Below are positions 49,939 to 59,685 of a stretch of DNA of 64,000 nucleotides, one piece after another. Within the stretch, counting starts at the first letter, position 1. Each line of letters starts with the position of its first letter. Position numbers and translations under genes: made by a program. Source of the stretch: Azoarcus sp. DD4 (lineage in GTDB: Bacteria > Pseudomonadota > Gammaproteobacteria > Burkholderiales > Rhodocyclaceae). Where the stretch lies: contig NZ_CP022958.1 of NCBI RefSeq assembly GCF_006496635.1, forward strand, positions 4,774,001 through 4,838,000, read 5' to 3'. The notes beneath the pieces were generated by a model that was given only the letters and a program-made list of their open reading frames with translations, did no database searches and was not told the DNA's origin.

Positions 49939-52065
49939 ATGAACCTGCCGTACACCCTGCGCCTGGCAAGCGCTGCCTGCCTGCTGCCACTGGCTGCGGG
50001 CGCCCTCGCCGCCGCTCAGGCCGCCACGCCCGCCGCGGTCGACGGTGCCCGCATCGTCGCGGCCGACCGCGAACCGGGCAACTGGATGAGCCACGGCCGC
50101 ACCTATAGCGAACAGCGCTATTCCCCACTCAAGCGCATCGACGACCGCAACGTCGGCCAGCTCGGCCTGGCCTGGACCGCCAGGCTCGACATCGACCGCG
50201 GCATCGAGGCCACGCCCATCGTGGTCGACGGCGTGATGTACACCACCGGCGCCAAGAGCATCGTCCATGCATTCGACGCGCGCAGCGGCAAGCCGCTGTG
50301 GAAGTTCGATCCGCAGGTGCCGGGCATACGCCTGTCGGAAGGCTGTTGCGACGTGGTCAACCGCGGCGTCGCGGTGTGGCAGGGCAAGGTCTACGTCGGC
50401 GCCTACGACGGCCGCCTGATCGCGCTCGACGCGCGCGACGGCCGCAAGCTGTGGGAGACAGACACCGTGGTCGACCACGGCCGCAGCTACACCATCACCG
50501 GTGCGCCGCGGGTGGTGAAGGGCAAGGTGCTGATCGGCAACGGCGGCGCCGAGTACGGCGTACGCGGCTACATCTCCGCCTACGACGCCGACAGCGGCAA
50601 GCTCGCCTGGCGCTTCTACACCGTGCCCGGCGACCCGGCGCAGGAGAAGGACGACCGCGCCATGGAGATCGCGCGCAAGACCTGGCACGGCAGCGAGTAC
50701 TGGAAGCAGGGCGGCGGCACGGTGTGGGATTCGATGGCCTACGACCCCGAGCTCGACCTGCTCTACATCGGCACCGGCAACGCCTCGTGGTGGAACCGCA
50801 AGGCGCGCTCGGAAGGCAAGGGCGACAACCTGTTCGTGTCGTCCATCGTCGCGCTGCGCCCCGACAGCGGCGACTACGTCTGGCACTACCAGACCACGCC
50901 GGGCGACATGTGGGACTACACCGCCACCCAGCACATCATCCTCGCCGAACTTCCGATCGCCGGCCAGACCCGCAAGGTGCTGATGCAGGCGCCCAAGAAC
51001 GGCTTCTTCTACGTGCTCGACCGCGCCAGCGGCGAGCTGCTGTCGGCCGAGAAGTACGCGCCGGTGAACTGGGCCACCCATGTCGACATGGAGACCGGCC
51101 GCCCGGTGGTGGACGAGAAGGCGGCCAACTACCTGGAAGGCCCCAAGGTGATCTCGCCCGCCTTCATCGGCGCGCACAACTGGCACCCGATGTCCTTCAA
51201 CCCGCAGACCGGCCTGGTCTACATTCCGATGCAGGAAAGCGCCGGCATGCTGTCGGCGCCCGCCGATCCGCAGCGCATCGCCCACAAGTCGGTGGTGAAC
51301 CTCGGCGTGGACGTGCCCGACCTGCCGGAAGACCCGGCTGTGGTGAAGCAGATCGCGGCCAGCTTCAAGGGCAAGCTGCTGGCGTGGAACCCGGTGACGC
51401 AGAAGGCGGCCTGGAGCCAGGACTACCGCACCATCTACAACGGCGGCACGCTGTCGACCGCCGGCAACCTGGTGTTCCAGGGCACGGCCGACGGCCGCGT
51501 CACCGCCTACGCTGCCGACAGCGGCAAGCTGCTGTGGGAAGCACCCGCAAACACCGGGGTGATGGCCGGCCCGATCACCTATGAGGTGGGCGGCGAGCAG
51601 TACGTCACCTTCATGGCCGGCTGGGGCGGCACCTTCCCGCTCATCCTCGGCCCGCTGTCGCAAGAGGCCAAGGTAAGGCCGGAAGCGCGCGTGCTCACCT
51701 ACAAGCTCGGCGGCAAGGCCACCCTGCCGCCGCCGCAGCAGGCGCCGCTGGCCGTACCGCAACCGCCGGCACTGACCGCCACCGCCGAAGAGGTCGCCGC
51801 CGGACGCACGCTCTACAACGGCTTCTGCGGCAGCTGCCACGGGCTGAACGCGATCTCCGGCGGCGTGCTGCCCGACCTGCGCTACCTCGACGCGAAGAAG
51901 CACGCCCAGTTCAAGGACATCGTGCTGATGGGCGCGCGCGCCGCCAAGGGCATGCCGCCCTTCGCCGGCACGGTGTCCGAGGCCGACGCCGCGCGCATCC
52001 ACCAGTACCTGATCAAGCGCGCCCACGACCTGCGCCAGGAAACCGCCAGCGCCGCCCGGCCCTGA
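49939..52065 (+). CDS. PQQ-dependent quinohemoprotein alcohol dehydrogenase
   Basis: A 708-residue periplasmic type II alcohol dehydrogenase: signal peptide, eight-bladed PQQ propeller, then a cytochrome c domain with CGSCH (C630-C633-H634). PQQ-site features are the adjacent disulfide C136-C137 (SEGCCDVVNRG), E205 (GGAEYG), N281 (GTGNASWWN) and D326 (PGDMWDYTATQ). The residue two after D326 is T328, not the Asp that marks lanthanide-dependent enzymes, so Ca2+ use is expected. It oxidises a primary alcohol to an aldehyde and passes electrons to its own heme. It is followed by an outer-membrane protein and an aldehyde dehydrogenase; the substrate is not evident. Confidence 0.95.
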   Translation: MNLPYTLRLASAACLLPLAAGALAAAQAATPAAVDGARIVAADREPGNWMSHGRTYSEQRYSPLKRIDDRNVGQLGLAWTARLDIDRGIEATPIVVDGVMYTTGAKSIVHAFDARSGKPLWKFDPQVPGIRLSEGCCDVVNRGVAVWQGKVYVGAYDGRLIALDARDGRKLWETDTVVDHGRSYTITGAPRVVKGKVLIGNGGAEYGVRGYISAYDADSGKLAWRFYTVPGDPAQEKDDRAMEIARKTWHGSEYWKQGGGTVWDSMAYDPELDLLYIGTGNASWWNRKARSEGKGDNLFVSSIVALRPDSGDYVWHYQTTPGDMWDYTATQHIILAELPIAGQTRKVLMQAPKNGFFYVLDRASGELLSAEKYAPVNWATHVDMETGRPVVDEKAANYLEGPKVISPAFIGAHNWHPMSFNPQTGLVYIPMQESAGMLSAPADPQRIAHKSVVNLGVDVPDLPEDPAVVKQIAASFKGKLLAWNPVTQKAAWSQDYRTIYNGGTLSTAGNLVFQGTADGRVTAYAADSGKLLWEAPANTGVMAGPITYEVGGEQYVTFMAGWGGTFPLILGPLSQEAKVRPEARVLTYKLGGKATLPPPQQAPLAVPQPPALTATAEEVAAGRTLYNGFCGSCHGLNAISGGVLPDLRYLDAKKHAQFKDIVLMGARAAKGMPPFAGTVSEADAARIHQYLIKRAHDLRQETASAARP

Positions 52066-52079
52066 CATCCGCGCCTCAC

Positions 52080-52102
52080 CCGGGGCGGCGACGCTGCCCC
52101 GG
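52080..52102 (+). other. Hairpin between dehydrogenase and outer-membrane protein genes
   Basis: Stem CCGGGGC / GCCCCGG with a 9-base loop, 14 bp after the dehydrogenase stop, no T-run. A similar one follows the next gene, so these may set relative mRNA stability. Confidence 0.4.
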
Positions 52103-52135
52103 CTTCACCACAAAAACCATAATCGGAGACTCACC

Positions 52136-52978
52136 ATGAAACAGACCCTGCGCGGCCTGACGGCCGCCCTTGCCCTCGGCGCCGGCCTCGCCCATGCCGA
52201 TGTCAAGCCGGATGGCGGCGACTACCAGGCCGCACCGCCGGGCACCGACCTGATGGTGCTGTACTACCAGCATCACAGCGCCGACAAACTCTACAGCCGC
52301 GGCGACAAGCTCACGGACGACCTCGGCCTCGAACTCGACGCCGGCCTGCTGCGCTATGTGCATTTCACCAAGTGGGGCGACTACATCGTCGATCCGCAGG
52401 TCATCCTGCCCTTCGGCCACCAGCGCGTCGGCCTTGCCGACAGCACCACCTCGGGCATCGGCGACCTGATCTTCGGCGGCACGCTGTGGACCACCGCCGA
52501 CTTCGAGCGCGGCGAACACCTCGGCTGGTCGGTGTTCATCACCGCGCCCACCGGCAGCGACAAGAACGAAGGCTTCGCGCTCAGCCAGAACCGCTGGGCG
52601 GCGGACTTCCAGGTCGGCTACGTGCGCAAGCTGGCACCCAAGTGGACGCTGGACGCGATCGGCGAGGTCGAGTTCTACCAGGACGACCGCAAGACCGACG
52701 TGCGCCGCGACACCCTGTTCCAGATCCACACCCATCTGCGCTACCACCTGTCGGACGCCACCCACCTCGGCCTGTCCTACCGCCACAACTGGGGCGCCAA
52801 GGAAAAGCTGGACGGCGTGACGCTGGCCGGCGCCAAGAACAACGGCAACCTGACGCTGACCTGGGCTTCCTTCCTCGCCCCCACCTGGCAGCTGCAGCTG
52901 CAGTACAGCCACGACACCCAGGTGCGCGAAGGCCCGCTCACCCGCGGCATCCAGACCCGTCTGGTCAAGGTGTTCTGA
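52136..52978 (+). CDS. Outer-membrane protein of the MetA/SphA (phenol degradation) family
   Basis: A 280-residue exported protein with signal peptide (RGLTAALALGAGLAHA) and alternating beta-strand pattern to the end, finishing IQTRLVKVF with a C-terminal Phe, as in outer-membrane beta-barrels. The segments LPFGHQRVGLADSTTSGIGDLIFGGTLW and SVFITAPTGSDKNE are typical of the phenol-degradation MetA-like family of transport proteins. It lies in an alcohol-oxidation operon, suggesting uptake of a hydrophobic alcohol through the outer membrane. Confidence 0.85.
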   Translation: MKQTLRGLTAALALGAGLAHADVKPDGGDYQAAPPGTDLMVLYYQHHSADKLYSRGDKLTDDLGLELDAGLLRYVHFTKWGDYIVDPQVILPFGHQRVGLADSTTSGIGDLIFGGTLWTTADFERGEHLGWSVFITAPTGSDKNEGFALSQNRWAADFQVGYVRKLAPKWTLDAIGEVEFYQDDRKTDVRRDTLFQIHTHLRYHLSDATHLGLSYRHNWGAKEKLDGVTLAGAKNNGNLTLTWASFLAPTWQLQLQYSHDTQVREGPLTRGIQTRLVKVF

Positions 52979-52985
52979 TCTGCCG

Positions 52986-53014
52986 GCCGGGCCGCTGCGC
53001 TACGGCGGCCCGGC
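52986..53014 (+). other. Hairpin between outer-membrane protein and aldehyde dehydrogenase genes
   Basis: Perfect 10-bp stem GCCGGGCCGC / GCGGCCCGGC with a 9-base loop, 7 bp after the stop of the preceding gene. No T-run follows, so read-through into the aldehyde dehydrogenase gene is likely. Confidence 0.42.
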
Positions 53015-53084
53015 GCCACGCCCGCAGGTTTGCGCGCCTCATCCCTTTTCACACCCGTCCGTATTCATCAGGAGGAGACCTGCC

Positions 53085-54509
53085 ATGCGTGACTTCAACA
53101 TGATCATCGACGGCCAGCCCGTCGCCACCGACCACCACCTGAGCGTCGTCGACCCGGCCAGCGGCCAGCCCTTCGCCACCGTGCCGGCCGCCGGCAGCGC
53201 TCATGTCGACCGCGCGGTCGCCGCGGCGCGCGCCGCCTTTCCGGCCTGGAGCCGCCGCCCTGAGGCCGAACGCCAGCGCCTGCTCCATGCGCTCGCCGAC
53301 GCGCTCGAAGCCAACATGCCCGAGCTGATGGAACTGCTCACCCGCGAAACCGGCAAGCCGCTCAGCGGCCTCAACGGCATCGGCGCCGGCATGGAAGTCG
53401 GCGGCGCGATCGCCTGGACCCGCGTCACTGCCGGGCTGAAGCTGCCGGTGGAGGTGATCCAGGACAACGACGACGCCCGCGTCGAGGTCCATCGCAAGCC
53501 GCTCGGCGTGGTCGGTTCGATCACGCCGTGGAACTGGCCGCTGCTGATCGCCATCTGGCACATCATGCCGGCGCTGCGCGCGGGCAACACGGTGGTGATC
53601 AAGCCCTCCGAGCTGACGCCCGTCGCCACCCTGCGTTTCGTCGAACTCGCCAACGCCATCCTGCCGCCGGGCGTGCTCAATATCGTCACCGGCGAGCGCG
53701 ACATCGGCGCGACCATCGCCGCCCACCCGGACATCAACAAGATCGTGTTCACCGGCTCGACGCCGACCGGCCGCAAGATCATGCAGAGCGCCTCCGGCAA
53801 CCTGAAGCGGCTCACCCTGGAACTGGGCGGCAACGACGCCGGCATCGTGCTGCCCGACGTCGATCCGAAGGCAGTCGCGCAGCGGCTGTTCGGCGCGGCC
53901 TTCCACAACAACGGCCAGACCTGCGCCTGCCTCAAGCGCCTCTACGTGCCCGACAGTCTGTACGAGGAACTGGTGGCCGAGTTGGCGCGCATCGCCCGCG
54001 GGACGGTGGTCGGCAACGGCCTGATGTCGGATACCCAGCTCGGCCCGGTGCAGAACCGCGCGCAGCTGAACTACGTGCACGAACTGGTGGAAGACGCCCG
54101 CGCCCGCGGCGCCCGCATCCTGTCGGGCGGCCAGCCGCAAGCCGGCGGCGGCTACTTCTATCCGCCCACCGTGATCGCCGATGCCGTCGACGGCATGCGG
54201 GTGGTCGACGAGGAGCAGTTCGGCCCGGTGCTGCCGGTGATCCGCTACACCGACCTCGCCGAGGTGGTCGCCCGCGCCAATCTCAACGACAACGGCCTGG
54301 GCGGTTCGGTCTGGTCGAACGATGCCGCCCGCGCCGCCGAAGTGGCGCTGCAGCTGGAATGCGGCACCGCCTGGGTGAACGAGCACGGCGCGGTGCAGCC
54401 CGACGCGCCCTTCGGCGGCATCAAGCAGTCCGGCATCGGCGTGGAGTTCGGCCGCTACGGCCTCGAGGAATACACCTCCATCCAGACCCTGAAGGTCATG
54501 AAGCGCTGA
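53085..54509 (+). CDS. NAD(P)-dependent aldehyde dehydrogenase
   Basis: A 474-residue aldehyde dehydrogenase, cytoplasmic. The catalytic Cys is C280 (NNGQTCACLKRLYV) and the general base E246 (LTLELGGNDAGIVL); the cofactor motif is FTGSTPTGRKIM and the proline-Trp motif GSITPWNWPLLI. GGAGGAGACC precedes the ATG. It belongs to the aldA/BADH-like group and would take the aldehyde from the PQQ dehydrogenase to the acid. It ends at a pair of terminator hairpins facing hppD. Confidence 0.94.
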   Translation: MRDFNMIIDGQPVATDHHLSVVDPASGQPFATVPAAGSAHVDRAVAAARAAFPAWSRRPEAERQRLLHALADALEANMPELMELLTRETGKPLSGLNGIGAGMEVGGAIAWTRVTAGLKLPVEVIQDNDDARVEVHRKPLGVVGSITPWNWPLLIAIWHIMPALRAGNTVVIKPSELTPVATLRFVELANAILPPGVLNIVTGERDIGATIAAHPDINKIVFTGSTPTGRKIMQSASGNLKRLTLELGGNDAGIVLPDVDPKAVAQRLFGAAFHNNGQTCACLKRLYVPDSLYEELVAELARIARGTVVGNGLMSDTQLGPVQNRAQLNYVHELVEDARARGARILSGGQPQAGGGYFYPPTVIADAVDGMRVVDEEQFGPVLPVIRYTDLAEVVARANLNDNGLGGSVWSNDAARAAEVALQLECGTAWVNEHGAVQPDAPFGGIKQSGIGVEFGRYGLEEYTSIQTLKVMKR

Positions 54510-54549
54510 GCGGACCCGCAACGGGCACGCCCGACCGCGTTCGAAGCCT

Positions 54550-54594
54550 CCTCGCTTGGGCGAGGTTTGCGCTCCCCTCGGGGAGCGCTTTCTC
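54550..54594. terminator. Two stem-loops between convergent aldehyde dehydrogenase and hppD genes
   Basis: Stem 1 CCTCG/CGAGG (54550-54565) followed by TTT, and stem 2 GCGCTCCCC/GGGGAGCGC (54569-54588) followed by TTTCTCTT. Stem 2 with its T-rich tail is a convincing Rho-independent terminator for the plus strand; being palindromic it may also stop hppD transcripts. Confidence 0.8.
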
Positions 54595-54604
54595 TTGAGC
54601 CCCC

Positions 54605-55681
<1,077 letters not shown>

Positions 55682-55755
55682 GTGTGTGCTCCTGCGATAG
55701 ATGATCGTAAGCAGACCCGCCGCTCACGGTGGCGGCAGTCGGTCGGGGACGGGAT

Positions 55756-55899
55756 CTATCGGAGCGGGGGAGGCGCGCAGGGCACGCCGCGGACGCTGCG
55801 TGCGAGATGGTCGCCGAGGAAGAGGAGACAGCCGCGCAGGGCCCGCACCGCCGGTGCGGGGGGGCCGCGACGGCCGCCCTGGGGCTTGGGTATGGACAT
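55756..55899 (-). CDS. Possible 47-residue peptide upstream of hppD
   Basis: A short frame with a decent ribosome site (GGAGACAACCG before ATG). It starts MSIPKPQGGRRGPPAPAV and has a short hydrophobic stretch (CLLFLGDHL). Not recognised. Its stop lies 75 bp upstream of the hppD start on the same strand, so it could be a leader peptide. In such GC-rich sequence chance frames are common. Confidence 0.25.
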   Translation of the reverse strand: MSIPKPQGGRRGPPAPAVRALRGCLLFLGDHLARSVRGVPCAPPPLR

Positions 55900-56173
55900 C
55901 GGTTGTCTCCGGTTGAAGCGGCGGCGGCTCTGCGGCCCCGTCCAGTTGAACGCCTGCAGTCTAACCGCAAGCGCCCGCTATACGGTCGACGTTTTCGGCG
56001 GGCGGGCGTTCCCGGCGGAAACGCCCGCCCGCGCGGGGCTCGGCCGATACGCGTCAGCGCCCTCCTGCAACGTCCCCGCGCGACGCATCCGGCACATGCT
56101 GACGACAGCGAAGGCCGGACACCCGGCGCCTTCACGTCAGGGCGAGGGCTCGACCCTCTCCCGGATTACCTGG
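55900..56173. other. Non-coding interval between glmS and hppD with a long hairpin
   Basis: No gene seen. A perfect 13-bp stem with a 9-base loop lies at 55998-56032 (arms GCGGGCGGGCGTT and AACGCCCGCCCGC). It has no T-run on either side. Together with the glmS terminator it forms part of a 580-bp gap between hppD and glmS. Confidence 0.45.
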
Positions 56174-56197
56174 CAAAACGCCCGGCTGGCCGGGCGT
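56174..56197 (-). terminator. Rho-independent terminator of glmS
   Basis: On the minus strand, stem ACGCCCGGC / GCCGGGCGT followed by TTTTGCC, 67 bp past the glmS stop. Confidence 0.75.
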
Positions 56198-56263
56198 CTT
56201 CATACGGGGAACGAGTGTCCGACCTCGGTTGCGCGGAACACTGCACCAAGCAGTGCCGGCCGT

Positions 56264-58090
56264 TTACTCGACGGTGACGGATTTCGCCAGATTCCGCGGC
56301 TTGTCCACGTCCGTCCCCTTCACCAGCGCGGCGTGGTAGGACAGCAGCTGCAGCGGGATCACGTGCAGCACCGGCGACAGCATGCCGTAGTGTTCCGGCA
56401 GCTGCAGGATGTGCACGCCCTCGGATTCGGCGATCTCGCTGCCGGCGTCGGCGAACACGTAGAGCTCGCCGCCGCGGGCGCGGACTTCCTGCAGGTTGGA
56501 CTTGAGCTTTTCCAGCAGCTCGTCGGCCGGGGCGACCGCAATCACCGGCATTTCCTTGTCCACCAGCGCCAGCGGGCCGTGCTTGAGCTCGCCGGCGGCG
56601 TAGGCCTCGGCGTGGATGTAGGAGATTTCCTTGAGCTTGAGCGCGCCTTCCATCGCGATCGGCCAATGGCTGCCGCGACCGAGGAAGAGCGCGTGCTGCT
56701 TGCCGGCAAAGCGCTGCGCCCACTTGGCGATGTCAGCTTCGAGCTCCAGCACCTTCTGCACCGCCACCGGCAGGTGACGCAGCGCGATCAGGTGACGGTT
56801 TTCCTCTGCCTCGGGCAGCCGGCCGTTGAGCTTGGCGAGCGCGAGCGTCAGCAGCGCGAGCGCGGCGAGCTGGGTGGTGAAGGCCTTGGTGGAGGCCACG
56901 CCGATTTCGGGGCCGGCGCGGGTGATGAAGCGCAGCGCCGTCTCGCGCACGATGGCGGATTCCGGCACGTTGCAGATCGCCAGCGTGCGCTCCATGCCCA
57001 GGCCCTTGGCATGCTTGAGCGCGGCGAGGGTATCGGCGGTTTCGCCGGACTGGGAGATGACCACCACCAGGGTGTCGGGATCGGGCACCGATTCGCGGTA
57101 GCGGTACTCGCTGGCGATCTCCACCGTGGTGGGTATCCTCGCCACCGACTCCAGCCAGTAGCGCGCCACCAGGCCAGCGTGATAACTGGTGCCGCAGGCC
57201 AGCACCAGCACGCGGCGGGCACCGCCGAGCACGTCGGGCGCGCGGGTGCCGAACATCTGCGGCGTGACCGAACCGCCGCCGGCGATCATCTCCAGCGTGT
57301 TGCCCAGCGCCTGCGGCTGCTCGAAGATTTCCTTCTGCATGTAGTGGCGGAACTGGCCGAGCTCGACCGCATCCGCCGACAGGCTGGAAATGTGGATCTC
57401 GCGCTCGACCGCACTGCCGTCCGGCCGTACCACGCGGTAGCCGTCCAGCCGCAGCTCGGCGAGGTCGCCGTCTTCCAGGTAGATGATCTTGCGCGTGACC
57501 TGCAGCAGCGCGGCGGTATCGGAAGCGGCATAGGTGCCGTTCTCGCCCACGCCGAGCAGCAGCGGCGAACCGCGCCTCGCGACGATGGCGCGGAAGGGGT
57601 CGGCCTCGGCGACCACGCCGATGGCGTAGGCGCCGACCAGCTCGTTGGTCGCCAGCCGCACGGCTTCGAACAGGTCGGTGTGACTCGCAAGCTTTTCGTG
57701 GATGAGATGGGCGATGGCCTCGGTATCGGTGTCGGACTCGAACACGTAGCCGCCGGCCTGCAGCCTGGACTTGATCGCCTCGAAGTTCTCGATGATGCCG
57801 TTATGCACCACCGCCAGCCCGCCGGAGATGTGCGGGTGGGCGTTGCGCTCGCAGGGCACGCCGTGGGTGGCCCAGCGGGTGTGGGCGATACCGATGTTGG
57901 CCGACAGCTGGCGGGCGTCGGCAAGCGAGGCGAGTTCGGCGACCCGGCCGGTGGAGCGCAAGCGCACCAGGCCCTTGCCGAGGACCGCGATGCCGGCCGA
58001 ATCGTAGCCGCGGTATTCCAGTTTGCGCAGCCCCTCGAGCAGCATCGGGACGACGTTGTCGGTTGCAATGGCGGTGACGATGCCACACAT
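56264..58090 (-). CDS. glmS: Glucosamine-6-phosphate synthase GlmS
   Basis: A 608-residue glutamine-fructose-6-phosphate aminotransferase making glucosamine-6-phosphate for cell-wall and LPS precursors. C2 is the glutaminase nucleophile (MCGIVTAIA), RWATHG and GNGIIEN-type loops are present (HNGIIENFEA), and the isomerase half has two SIS domains (ACGTSYHAGLVARYWLE; LGRGSHWPIAMEGALKLKEISYIHAEAYAAGELKHGPLALV) and the end PRNLAKSVTVE. Full family length. It follows glmU by 43 bp, the normal glmUS order; no GlmZ-type RNA or glmS riboswitch is seen in the short gap. Confidence 0.98.
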   Translation of the reverse strand: MCGIVTAIATDNVVPMLLEGLRKLEYRGYDSAGIAVLGKGLVRLRSTGRVAELASLADARQLSANIGIAHTRWATHGVPCERNAHPHISGGLAVVHNGIIENFEAIKSRLQAGGYVFESDTDTEAIAHLIHEKLASHTDLFEAVRLATNELVGAYAIGVVAEADPFRAIVARRGSPLLLGVGENGTYAASDTAALLQVTRKIIYLEDGDLAELRLDGYRVVRPDGSAVEREIHISSLSADAVELGQFRHYMQKEIFEQPQALGNTLEMIAGGGSVTPQMFGTRAPDVLGGARRVLVLACGTSYHAGLVARYWLESVARIPTTVEIASEYRYRESVPDPDTLVVVISQSGETADTLAALKHAKGLGMERTLAICNVPESAIVRETALRFITRAGPEIGVASTKAFTTQLAALALLTLALAKLNGRLPEAEENRHLIALRHLPVAVQKVLELEADIAKWAQRFAGKQHALFLGRGSHWPIAMEGALKLKEISYIHAEAYAAGELKHGPLALVDKEMPVIAVAPADELLEKLKSNLQEVRARGGELYVFADAGSEIAESEGVHILQLPEHYGMLSPVLHVIPLQLLSYHAALVKGTDVDKPRNLAKSVTVE

Positions 58091-58133
58091 GTCGGCGTTT
58101 CCTTGGTTGGACGCTGGGGCGCTGGCGGGCTGC

Positions 58134-59492
58134 TCAGCGCTTTTTCACCGGCCGCTTCCAGCCGGCAATCGAAATCTGCTTGGCGCGCGACACGGTGAGC
58201 TGATCGGCCGGCGCGTCCTTGGTCAGCGTGGTGCCGGCACCGAGCGTGGCTCCGCGGCCGACGCGCACCGGCGCCACCAGCTGGGTGTCGGAGCCGATGA
58301 AGACGTCGTCCTCGATCACCGTGCGGAACTTGTTGGCGCCATCGTAGTTGCAGGTGATGGTGCCGGCGCCGACGTTGACCCGCTGGCCGACGTCGGCATC
58401 GCCCACATAGGCGAGGTGATTGGCCTTGGAGTGATCGGCGATGATGCTGTTCTTGATCTCGACGAAGTTGCCGATGTGCACGTCCTCGCCCAGCTCGGTG
58501 CCGGGACGGGTGCGGGCGTAGGGGCCGATCACGCAGGCCGGGCCCATCACGGTCTGTTCGATGTGGGAGAAGGGGGCGATGCGGGTGCCGGAACCGATGC
58601 GGGCGTCGCGGATCACGCAGTTGGCGCCGATGCGAACGCCGTCGGCCAGCTCGACGCGGCCTTCGAACACGCAATTGACGTCGATCTCGACGTCGCGGCC
58701 GCACACCAGTTCGCCGCGCACGTCGATGCGCGCCGGATCGATCAGGGTCACGCCGTCATCCATCAGGCGCTGGGCGATGTTGCGCTGGTGGATGCGCTCG
58801 AGTTCGGCGAGCTGCGGTTTGCTGTTCACGCCCAGGGTTTCGCTGACCGCGTCGGGCTGCACCGTCACCACCTCGACGCCTGCGGCCACGGCCATGCCGA
58901 TGATGTCGGTGAGGTAGTACTCGCCCTGCGCATTGTCGTTGCCGATGCGGCCCAGCCAGTCGCGCAGGCAGGCGACCGGTGCGACCAGGATGCCGGTATT
59001 GACCTCGCGCACCTGGCGCTCGGCGTCGGAGGCGTCCTTCTCTTCGACGATGCGGGTGACGCGGCCGCCGGCGTCGCGCAGGATGCGGCCGTAGCCGGTG
59101 GGATGGTCGAGCGTCACGGTGAGCAGTGCCAGGCGCTCGCCGGCCGCTGCCGCCGCCAGGCGCTGCAGCGTCGGCACCCCGATCAGCGGCACGTCGCCGT
59201 AGAGCACCAGGGCGACATCGCCGTCGGTGAGGTGGGGCAAGGCCTGCTGCACCGCGTGGCCGGTGCCCAGCTGCGGCTCCTGCCTGGCCCAGGCGAGATC
59301 GGCGGCATCCAGGCGCTCGCGCACCACTTCGCCGCCGTGCCCGTACACCACGCAGATGCGCCGCGCAGCGAGCGCGCGGGCGGCGTCGAGCACGTGGGCG
59401 AGCATCGGTTTGCCGGCGATGGGCTGCAGCACCTTGGGCAGCACCGAACGCATGCGCTTGCCCTGTCCGGCGGCGAGAATGACGACTTCCAT
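58134..59492 (-). CDS. glmU: Bifunctional UDP-GlcNAc pyrophosphorylase/GlcN-1-P acetyltransferase GlmU
   Basis: A 452-residue bifunctional enzyme. The uridyltransferase half starts VVILAAGQGKRMRSVLPKVLQPIAGKPMLAHVL and includes QLGTGHAVQQA and LYGDVPL; the C-terminal half is a left-handed beta-helix of hexapeptide repeats (GVRIGANCVIRDARIGSGTRIAPFSHIE) with acetyltransferase residues in EIKNSIIADHSKANHLAYVGDADVGQRVNVGAGTITCNYDGANKFRT. Complete length. First gene of glmU-glmS, divergent from the pta-like gene. Confidence 0.98.
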   Translation of the reverse strand: MEVVILAAGQGKRMRSVLPKVLQPIAGKPMLAHVLDAARALAARRICVVYGHGGEVVRERLDAADLAWARQEPQLGTGHAVQQALPHLTDGDVALVLYGDVPLIGVPTLQRLAAAAAGERLALLTVTLDHPTGYGRILRDAGGRVTRIVEEKDASDAERQVREVNTGILVAPVACLRDWLGRIGNDNAQGEYYLTDIIGMAVAAGVEVVTVQPDAVSETLGVNSKPQLAELERIHQRNIAQRLMDDGVTLIDPARIDVRGELVCGRDVEIDVNCVFEGRVELADGVRIGANCVIRDARIGSGTRIAPFSHIEQTVMGPACVIGPYARTRPGTELGEDVHIGNFVEIKNSIIADHSKANHLAYVGDADVGQRVNVGAGTITCNYDGANKFRTVIEDDVFIGSDTQLVAPVRVGRGATLGAGTTLTKDAPADQLTVSRAKQISIAGWKRPVKKR

Positions 59493-59590
59493 GGGGATTC
59501 CGCTTCGATTCAGACCGGCGGGAATTCTAGCACGCGCCCCCTGCCCGCTTCGCTGCACCGCCATATGGCATTGGCGTGCGCGCAACGCAT

Positions 59591-59635
59591 TGATGCACCG
59601 CAAAAATGTTTGACGGCGATCTGATGAATTTCATC
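59591..59635 (+). promoter_or_regulatory. PhbF/PhaR-like box and GATGAA palindrome before the MaoC-Pta gene
   Basis: TGATGCACCGCAA (59591-59603) fits TG-N-TGC-N3-GCAA, the consensus I recall for the PHB regulator PhbF of Herbaspirillum. A second word ATTGCAACGCAG (from about 59658) is a partial match. Between them, GATGAA-T-TTCATC (59623-59635) is a perfect palindrome. Both lie in the 193-bp gap divergent from glmU. Confidence 0.5.
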
Positions 59636-59685
59636 TATCTGCCGCTAGAATCCCCTGATTGCAACGCAGTTTATCGGGAGTGAAC

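Noticed and set aside
55998..56032. 13-bp hairpin as a Rho-independent terminator
   Set aside because: No T-run on either strand; the nearby 56174-56197 hairpin with TTTT is the better glmS terminator.
56264..59492. glmS ribozyme/riboswitch
   Set aside because: The glmU-glmS gap is only 43 bp and cannot hold the ribozyme fold; this control is known mainly from Gram-positive bacteria.
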